From assembly GCA_017416055.1 (NCBI GenBank), contig JAFQDI010000203.1, positions 1-22,491 on the forward strand: a DNA stretch of 22,491 nt, read 5' to 3'. Positions 14,502 to 20,429 of this stretch are shown here, one piece after another; position 1 is the stretch's first letter, and every line of letters starts with the position of its first letter. The DNA is from Lachnospiraceae bacterium (GTDB taxonomy: Bacteria > Bacillota_A > Clostridia > Lachnospirales > Lachnospiraceae). The notes under the pieces are model-generated. The model did no database searches and was not told the DNA's origin. It saw only the letters and a list, made by a program, of their open reading frames with translations. A program made the position numbers and the translations under genes.

Positions 14502-15512
14502 ATGGCAGAAAAAATCAATCCGGCAATGGTGCCGAAAGTAAAGCTTTACACGGGCGAGGAAATCCCCTGTGTGGGAATGGGAACATTTGGTTCCGACCGA
14601 TTTACAGCAGAGCAGGTATCGAATGCGGTGGCAGGAGCAATCCGCTGTGGATACCGTATGTTCGACTGTGCAGCGTGTTATGAGAACGAGGATCAGATTG
14701 GCCAGGTTTTCAAGGATGCATTTGATGAGGGTGTGGTAGAACGAAAAGAATTGATTATCATGACCAAGGTTTGGAATGATATGCATGAGCGCGTGGAGGA
14801 GTCCTGCAGACAGAGTATTGCCGATCTTCAGTGTGATTACATTGATATCTTCTTTATTCATTGGCCTTTCCCCAACTACCATGCACCGGGATGTGATGTG
14901 GACTCCAGAAATCCCAATTCTCAGCCGTTCAGTGTAGAAGAGTTTATTAATACATACAGACAGTGTGAAGCTTTGGTGGAAAAGGGCTTGATTCGTTACA
15001 TTGGTATTTCAAATATGACCATTCCAAAGCTTGAGGCAGTTCTTCCGTTGATGAAGATCATGCCTGTGGTATGCGAGATGGAGCTTCATGTATGTTTCCA
15101 GCAGCAGGAATTGTATGATTATCTGGTTGCTCATCAGATTCAGCCCATTGGCTTTATGCCTCTTGGTTCACCTCAGAGACCTGAGCGTGATATGTGCCCG
15201 GAAGATATTGCGGATCTGCAGATGCCTGAAATGCAGGCAATCGCAAAAGCACACGGAGTGCATCCGGCATTGATCGCACTGAAATGGGCGCATCAGAGAG
15301 GACAGATTCCGATTCCCTTCTCTGTTCGTGAACCGGAGTATGTGAGCAATTTGAAGAGTATGCTGGAAGATCCGCTGACCGATGAGGAGATGGCTATTAT
15401 CAAGACTCTGGAAAGAAATAATCGTTTGGTAAAGGGCCAGGTGTTCCTGTGGGAAGGCGCAAATGACTGGCATGACCTTTGGGATGAGGATGGAGTAATT
15501 GTGACACGTTAA
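14502..15512 (+). CDS. Aldo/keto reductase, aldose-reductase-like
   Basis: This is a 336-aa NAD(P)H-dependent carbonyl reductase with a TIM-barrel AKR fold. The full catalytic tetrad is visible: Asp55 and Tyr60 (MFDCAACYENE), Lys89 (IMTKVWN) and His120 (FFIHWPF). Later signatures are IRYIGISNMTIPKLEAVL, PIGFMPLGSPQRP and the cofactor-binding IPIPFSVREPEYVSNLKSML. In this operon it could reduce a free aldose to the alditol that the FGGY kinase and the GatD-like enzyme then use. Alternatively it could clear an aldehyde produced by the aldolase. The start ATG has GAGGAG at good spacing. It is the last gene of the first unit and is followed by a large stem-loop. Confidence 0.88.
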   Translation: MAEKINPAMVPKVKLYTGEEIPCVGMGTFGSDRFTAEQVSNAVAGAIRCGYRMFDCAACYENEDQIGQVFKDAFDEGVVERKELIIMTKVWNDMHERVEESCRQSIADLQCDYIDIFFIHWPFPNYHAPGCDVDSRNPNSQPFSVEEFINTYRQCEALVEKGLIRYIGISNMTIPKLEAVLPLMKIMPVVCEMELHVCFQQQELYDYLVAHQIQPIGFMPLGSPQRPERDMCPEDIADLQMPEMQAIAKAHGVHPALIALKWAHQRGQIPIPFSVREPEYVSNLKSMLEDPLTDEEMAIIKTLERNNRLVKGQVFLWEGANDWHDLWDEDGVIVTR

Positions 15513-15519
15513 GTTTTTT

Positions 15520-15565
15520 TATCACATCCTGCAATCAAAAATGCTGATGATTGCAGGATGTGATA
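15520..15565 (+). terminator. 18-bp perfect stem-loop after the AKR gene
   Basis: TATCACATCCTGCAATCA (15520-15537) pairs perfectly with 15548-15565 around the loop AAAATGCTGA. A T run (GTTTTTTT) precedes the stem and none follows it on the + strand, so it is not a standard intrinsic terminator. It may stabilise the 3' end of the upstream mRNA or stop polymerase inefficiently. The rest of the 15513-15841 interval holds the promoter, operator O4 and the leader of the second unit. Confidence 0.5.
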
Positions 15566-15689
15566 GACACACCTGTTTAGAATGCAAATTGACCGAACAA
15601 CCCACAAATGATGGTAAAAACGCACAAAGGGATAGAATGCAAGAAAAGATTTTTACAATACATTAACAATAAAAGCGAGTGTGAAAGTA

Positions 15690-15718
15690 TTGACAGAGAG
15701 TAACAGAAAGAGTATAAT
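15690..15718 (+). promoter_or_regulatory. Consensus sigma-A promoter of the GH172-ABC operon
   Basis: TTGACA (15690-15695) and TATAAT (15713-15718) with a 17-base spacer form a perfect consensus sigma-A promoter. The predicted start near 15725 abuts operator O4. Such a strong promoter would need tight repression in the absence of inducer. Confidence 0.88.
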
Positions 15719-15726
15719 TTAATAAA

Positions 15727-15740
15727 CCGAAACGTTTCGG
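15727..15740 (+). promoter_or_regulatory. LacI-type operator O4
   Basis: This is a perfect copy of the palindromic core CCGAAACGTTTCGG, preceded by AAA like the other three. It sits at the predicted transcription start of the GH172 operon. Confidence 0.85.
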
Positions 15741-15771
15741 AAATTTCAATGCGAGCATAGAACCACTGATG

Positions 15772-15800
15772 AGCCTTTGATTCAGGGAGGAAGGCTGTCA
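15772..15800 (+). promoter_or_regulatory. Leader hairpin of the GH172 operon
   Basis: AGCCTT (15772-15777) pairs with AAGGCT (15791-15796); an alternative pairing is CCTTTGA with TCAAGG further downstream. The leader is about 115 bases and has no start codon with a good ribosome site before 15842. Confidence 0.3.
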
Positions 15801-15841
15801 AGGGGTTTTAAGATAATCAATCATTAAGGAGGGATGCTGCA

Positions 15842-16930
15842 ATGTTTGGATATTTCAATCAGATGCCGTATTTGCTGGAAACAAAAACCAGAGCGATCAA
15901 CGCAGAGAACCCGACAGGAGAAAAAGGAAAAGGTTGTCTCGCGGTTGAGGGAACCGGTGCATATCCGGCCAGAAGACTCGGAAAAGGATGGAAAGTATCA
16001 CCGTCAAAGATCGTAAAACCCGGAGAGACACTTGTTTTGGCCGATGTTCAGGCAGAAGGTGTCATCCAAAGTATCTGGATCGGCGGAGATATCACCAGAA
16101 GTTTTATTTTGAGATTCTATTGGGACGGAGACAGTGTTCCTGCGGTAGAGTGTCCGCTGCCGGACTTTTTTGGAAACGGCTGGTTAAACAATCTGAAATC
16201 ACCGTTTAAAGGCCCGTTCCAGCCACTTAATTCGTTGCCGGTTTGTGTCAATCCCAACAACAGCCTGAATTGTTATTGGCCGATGCCTTTTAGGAAATCC
16301 TTTAAGATTACGTTGGAAAACCGGGCTGAACGAAATCTGTGTACCTTTTATCAGATCAATTTTGCTGAGGAGAAAGTGGACCCTAAAGCCGGATATTTCC
16401 ATGTTCAGTTTAGAAGAACAAATCCGATACGATTCAAAGAGAACTTTATTGTCTTAGACAAAGTAGAAGGCGAAGGCAAGTATATGGGAACCGCCCTTTC
16501 TGTCGGCTTGAACGGTGGCGGAAACTGGTGGGGAGAAGGAGAAATCAAATTCTATTTGGACGGAGATACGGATGCACCTACTCTTTGCAGCACGGGAACG
16601 GAGGACTATTTCGGCGGTTCTTACGATTGGGAAGTAGACGGAAAATATGTGACTTACACGACACCTTTCTCCGGAATGTTCTATTTCCGGGACAGCGACG
16701 GACTGTATGAGCACCAGCAGAGATTTGCCATGTATCGCTGGCATATTCCGGATCCAATCAAGTTTGAGGAGAATATCCGCATTGAGCTTCAGGATTTGGG
16801 ATGGTATGAGTTGGGCAAGTATTATATGCCGAGACAGGATGATTTCTCTGCAACCAGCTATTTTTATCTGAATCGAACCAGCACGGTTTTGCCGGAACTG
16901 CTGGATGATGAGTTTTTGGACATTGTCTAA
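15842..16930 (+). CDS. Glycoside hydrolase family 172 (DUF2961) enzyme
   Basis: DUF2961 proteins form GH172. Characterised members act on alpha-D-fructofuranosides (difructose dianhydride I synthase/hydrolase) or alpha-D-arabinofuranosides. The 362-aa protein has the expected double jelly-roll pattern: an early GKGCLAVEGTGAYPARRLGKGWKVSPSK segment, the GVIQSIWIGGD strand, PLPDFFGNG, and the central GGGNWWGEGEIKFYLDGD followed by CSTGTEDYFGGSYDW. Glu232 or Glu234 of GEGE and Glu254 of TGTEDY are the likely catalytic pair by their conservation and spacing. No signal peptide is present, so it acts in the cytosol on imported oligosaccharide. AAGGAGGG lies upstream of ATG 15842. It is first in the second operon and is followed 15 bases later by the sugar-binding lipoprotein. 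The substrate within the furanoside range is unknown. Confidence 0.82.
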   Translation: MFGYFNQMPYLLETKTRAINAENPTGEKGKGCLAVEGTGAYPARRLGKGWKVSPSKIVKPGETLVLADVQAEGVIQSIWIGGDITRSFILRFYWDGDSVPAVECPLPDFFGNGWLNNLKSPFKGPFQPLNSLPVCVNPNNSLNCYWPMPFRKSFKITLENRAERNLCTFYQINFAEEKVDPKAGYFHVQFRRTNPIRFKENFIVLDKVEGEGKYMGTALSVGLNGGGNWWGEGEIKFYLDGDTDAPTLCSTGTEDYFGGSYDWEVDGKYVTYTTPFSGMFYFRDSDGLYEHQQRFAMYRWHIPDPIKFEENIRIELQDLGWYELGKYYMPRQDDFSATSYFYLNRTSTVLPELLDDEFLDIV

Positions 16931-16945
16931 TAAGGAGGAACGAAA

Positions 16946-18607
16946 ATGAATAACACAATGTGGAAAAGAGTCATGGTATTGTTGATGGCAATGGTGATGC
17001 TTGCATCCTGTTTAATGGGATGTAATGGTGATGGCGGAGACAATAAAACGGAGAGCCCGGATGGCAAGAAGACGGTAAGTTTTGTTGCGGTAGAAGATAC
17101 CGATTTGTCCAGCTTATTAAAGGAATTGGCAGAAGAAGGAATTAACGAAACCACCCAGGATAATCGTTGGACAAGATTATTTGAAGAAACGTTAAATATT
17201 GATATTACATTCAACTGGGTTGCAAACGGCTGGGATCAGAAACGTGAGAGATTAGGCCTGTCTCTGGCTGACCCCAAGTCCCTTCCCGATGTAATATCCT
17301 TTGACGATCTCGGAATGGCATTAGATGCATACAAGGGTGGCCTTACCATGGATTTGAAAGAGGCCTTTGACCTCTACGCGTCTGATTTGGTAAAGGAGTT
17401 TTTTAACACTATTGATGGACAGGCATTAATGGCTCAGGCGACCGTTGATGGAGAATTGGTAGCACTTCCGGGTATTGCAAGTTCTACCGTACAATGCCCC
17501 ATCCTGTATGTGAGAAAAGACTGGAGAGAATCACTCAATATTGAGCCGGTGGATTCAAGAGAAGATATTTTGAATCTGATCAAGGCTTTTGCTGAGAATA
17601 TTGATGGTGCCTACGGATTTGGTATGAATGGCAATATGAGTCAGTATGTGGGTAAGTTGGATGGATTTACTGCAATGTACGGAAGTTTGGCTCAGGCATG
17701 GTATGAAGTTGATGGAGAAATTGTATATGGAGGAATTCAGGACGAGACATACGACGCGTTGATGGAACTGAGAGCAATGTGTTTGAAAGAAGGTCGTTAT
17801 AACGACGCTTCTGCAAATTATTTAAGCCCTGAGTGGATTTCCAAGAGTGAAACAACACTGAATGAAGATATTAAAAATGGTAAGGTTGGCGTTGTAATTG
17901 CACCAGTTTGGTTGCCTTGGAACGCTATACAGGAAAATATTAAGCTGGATCCGAATGCAGAGTGGGAGTGTTATACACTGTTTGATGAAGATGGAATTGC
18001 AACCGTTAACGCAGATGTGTATGCAAGAAGTTATATTGGTGTGAATAAGACACTGGATGATCCCAAATTGTTTTTCGACATGGTAAATCTGTACTTTGAA
18101 AAGATGTGGGGCGAAACGAAAGAGCCGCTATACTACGGAGGAGATTCGAATCACGATAATTTCTGGCATCTTTCACCGATTCAATTCCTGAATCCTTTAG
18201 GCGATGTGTATGAATATGATAATTACATGGGTGTAATTAATGACACCGTAGGAGTGGAGGAGGTTGCCAATGCGGACTATATTAAGGAATTACATAATAA
18301 ATTCCAGGCCGGTGCTGAAATGAATGCAAATGAGAAGGTTTCTTGGTTTATGTATGGATTCGATGGCACAGCAAGTGTTTTGAAGGAATACAGAGAAAAT
18401 GACAAACTGTTGACTTCTTGGAAATACGTCTTGACCAGTAGAACCACCTTTGGCTCCATTCAGGATACCACCTTCGTATCCATCATTACCGATCCAGATG
18501 TGGATACAGAGGCATTGTGGGATCATTTTGTTACAACTTGGACGGAGAAGGGCGGCCAAAAGCTGCTTGAAGAATACAACGATTGGTACGATGGAGTATC
18601 GAAATAA
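16946..18607 (+). CDS. Extracellular sugar-binding lipoprotein of an ABC transporter (LplA-type)
   Basis: This is a large solute-binding protein (553 aa) of the CUT1 / LplA group used for oligosaccharides. The signal peptide WKRVMVLLMAMVMLASCLMGC ends in a lipobox with lipidated Cys26, followed by a Gly/Asp-rich linker. The mature part contains the typical opening TRLFEETLNIDITFNWV, a ligand-cleft segment ALPGIASSTVQCPILYVRKDWR and the long C-terminal lobe (FVTTWTEKGGQKLLEEYNDWYDG). The large size fits an oligosaccharide rather than a monosaccharide ligand. AAGGAGG precedes ATG 16946 by 7 bases. It is second in the operon, with the permease genes following directly; the likely ligand is the substrate of the preceding GH172 enzyme. 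Confidence 0.9.
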   Translation: MNNTMWKRVMVLLMAMVMLASCLMGCNGDGGDNKTESPDGKKTVSFVAVEDTDLSSLLKELAEEGINETTQDNRWTRLFEETLNIDITFNWVANGWDQKRERLGLSLADPKSLPDVISFDDLGMALDAYKGGLTMDLKEAFDLYASDLVKEFFNTIDGQALMAQATVDGELVALPGIASSTVQCPILYVRKDWRESLNIEPVDSREDILNLIKAFAENIDGAYGFGMNGNMSQYVGKLDGFTAMYGSLAQAWYEVDGEIVYGGIQDETYDALMELRAMCLKEGRYNDASANYLSPEWISKSETTLNEDIKNGKVGVVIAPVWLPWNAIQENIKLDPNAEWECYTLFDEDGIATVNADVYARSYIGVNKTLDDPKLFFDMVNLYFEKMWGETKEPLYYGGDSNHDNFWHLSPIQFLNPLGDVYEYDNYMGVINDTVGVEEVANADYIKELHNKFQAGAEMNANEKVSWFMYGFDGTASVLKEYRENDKLLTSWKYVLTSRTTFGSIQDTTFVSIITDPDVDTEALWDHFVTTWTEKGGQKLLEEYNDWYDGVSK

Positions 18608-18619
18608 GGAGGACAAACA

Positions 18620-19531
18620 ATGAAAAAGTTCGTGCAGACAATAAAAAAAGAATATATTTTTCATTTGTTTATGCTGCCGGCTGTTGTATTGTTGTTTATC
18701 TTCCACTATATACCTCTTGGGCAGGGTATTATTATGACATTTCAGGATTTTAACCCTGCCAAGGGGTTGGGATTTAACCAGGAATGGGTGGGTTGGGACA
18801 ATTACAAGTACATCTTCGACCTGATTGATTTTCGGCAGGCACTCACCAATACATTGATCATTGCCTGTTCCAAAACCGTTCTGTTTCTGGTTGTTCCCAT
18901 CGCGTTTGCTCTGTTTTTGAACGAAGTAAAAAACAAGGCGTTTAAGAAAACAATTCAGACAGTGGTGACATTTCCTCACTTTGTCTCCTGGGTCATGTTG
19001 GGTGGCATTCTGATTCAGATCCTTTCGCCGGAGACGGGAGCAGTGAACAAGATCCTCGGGTGGTTTGGCGTTGAACCGATCTATTTTTTGGGTGACGGGG
19101 AATGGTTTAGAGGTACGATGATCGTGACTGACCTGCTCAAGGGATTTGGATATTCCAGTATCGTATATTTGGCAGCAATGTCAGGCATTGATCAGGAGCA
19201 GTATGAGGCGGCAGATTTGGACGGCGGATCAAGACTTCAGAAGATGTGGTATATTACCCTTCCCGGCATAAAAACCGTTGTGATTCTGATGATGACATTG
19301 AGCTTGGGCGGAATTCTCAATGCAGGTTTTGACCAGGTATATAATTTGCTCAATTCTGCTGTGTTGGTCGAGGGAGAGATTTTGGATACATTGATCTACA
19401 AAGTAGGTCTCGGAGCACGGGATTACAGTGTGGCGACAGCAATGAATATGTTTAAATCTCTGATTTCCGTAACACTGATCGGTATTTCGTACTGGATTGC
19501 CTATAAAAAAGCAGACTACGTGATTTTCTGA
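18620..19531 (+). CDS. ABC transporter permease, LplB-type
   Basis: This inner-membrane permease (303 aa) of a CUT1 carbohydrate importer has about six membrane segments, starting with FHLFMLPAVVLLFIFHYIPL. The ATPase-contacting EAA motif is EQYEAADLDGGSRLQKMWYITLPGIK. The extracellular FNPAKGLGFNQEWVGWDNYK stretch and the closing ISYWIAYKKADYVIF are typical of LplB/YtcP-type partners. Its start has AAGGAGG overlapping the sugar-binding protein stop. It forms the membrane channel with the next gene. No ATPase gene is in the window, so a shared MsmX-type ATPase is expected. Confidence 0.92.
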   Translation: MKKFVQTIKKEYIFHLFMLPAVVLLFIFHYIPLGQGIIMTFQDFNPAKGLGFNQEWVGWDNYKYIFDLIDFRQALTNTLIIACSKTVLFLVVPIAFALFLNEVKNKAFKKTIQTVVTFPHFVSWVMLGGILIQILSPETGAVNKILGWFGVEPIYFLGDGEWFRGTMIVTDLLKGFGYSSIVYLAAMSGIDQEQYEAADLDGGSRLQKMWYITLPGIKTVVILMMTLSLGGILNAGFDQVYNLLNSAVLVEGEILDTLIYKVGLGARDYSVATAMNMFKSLISVTLIGISYWIAYKKADYVIF

Positions 19532-19544
19532 GAGGTGGGCCGAT

Positions 19545-20429
19545 ATGAAGAAAACCAAATTAAGAAAGAAAAAGAAATTCACTGTATTTGGGATTGTCAA
19601 TGCAATCGTATTGTCGGCACTGGCACTGGTTACGGCTTTTCCGTTGATTAATATTTTGGCGGTTTCGTTGTCCGATTCTTTGTATGCTGATCAGGTTATT
19701 CTGTTTCCAATTAAGTTCACATGGGATTCCTATCGGTATTTGTTGGATCAGAGTGCATTCTGGACGGCCATGTGGGTCAGTGTAAAGAGATGTATCGTTG
19801 CGGTGATTTTCCGACTGTTGTTGGCATTTTTTCCGGCCTATGCGTTGTCAAGGCCGAGAGGAACCTTCCACGGAAGAGGTATCTATGCATGGTACTTTTT
19901 CATCTCTACGATTTTTGGTGGAGGTACGGTGCCCTGGTACGTTATGATTGCAAAGGTAGGGCTGATCGACAGTTTCTGGGCATTGATTCTTCCCGGAGCG
20001 GTAGCAGCAGGAGATATAATTCTGATGCTCAATTTCTTCAAAACCTTGCCTAGAGATTTTGAGGAAGCGGCAAAGATGGACGGAGCAAACGCGACGCAGA
20101 TTCTGTTTGATATTTACATTCCGTTATCAAAAGCAGTGATTGCAACGGTCACATTGTTTACCTTGGTTGGTCATTGGAATGGCTGGTTTGATGGAATGGT
20201 ACTGATGAATTCGCCGGAAAAACTTCCTTTGCAGAGTTATTTAAGATCCATCGTTATTACCGTACCGAAAATGGGTGCTTCGGATGCATTTTCTGAATAT
20301 CCAACCATCAGCCAAAAAACGACAAATGCTGCACAGATATTTGTAGCGTTGGTTCCGATTTTGATGGTATACCCATTCCTTCAGAAATATTTTGCAAAAG
20401 GAATTACGGTTGGAGGCGTTAAGGGATAA
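19545..20429 (+). CDS. ABC transporter permease, LplC-type
   Basis: This is the second permease (294 aa) of the same importer. A basic N-terminus (KKTKLRKKKKF) precedes the first membrane segment AIVLSALALVTAFPLINILAVSL. The EAA motif is DFEEAAKMDGANATQILFDIYIPLSK, and the C-terminus MVYPFLQKYFAKGITVGGVKG is the hallmark end of this permease group. It starts 13 bases after the LplB-type gene with GAGAGGTGGG as ribosome site. Its TAA stop shares one base with the ATG of the next gene, indicating translational coupling. Confidence 0.92.
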   Translation: MKKTKLRKKKKFTVFGIVNAIVLSALALVTAFPLINILAVSLSDSLYADQVILFPIKFTWDSYRYLLDQSAFWTAMWVSVKRCIVAVIFRLLLAFFPAYALSRPRGTFHGRGIYAWYFFISTIFGGGTVPWYVMIAKVGLIDSFWALILPGAVAAGDIILMLNFFKTLPRDFEEAAKMDGANATQILFDIYIPLSKAVIATVTLFTLVGHWNGWFDGMVLMNSPEKLPLQSYLRSIVITVPKMGASDAFSEYPTISQKTTNAAQIFVALVPILMVYPFLQKYFAKGITVGGVKG

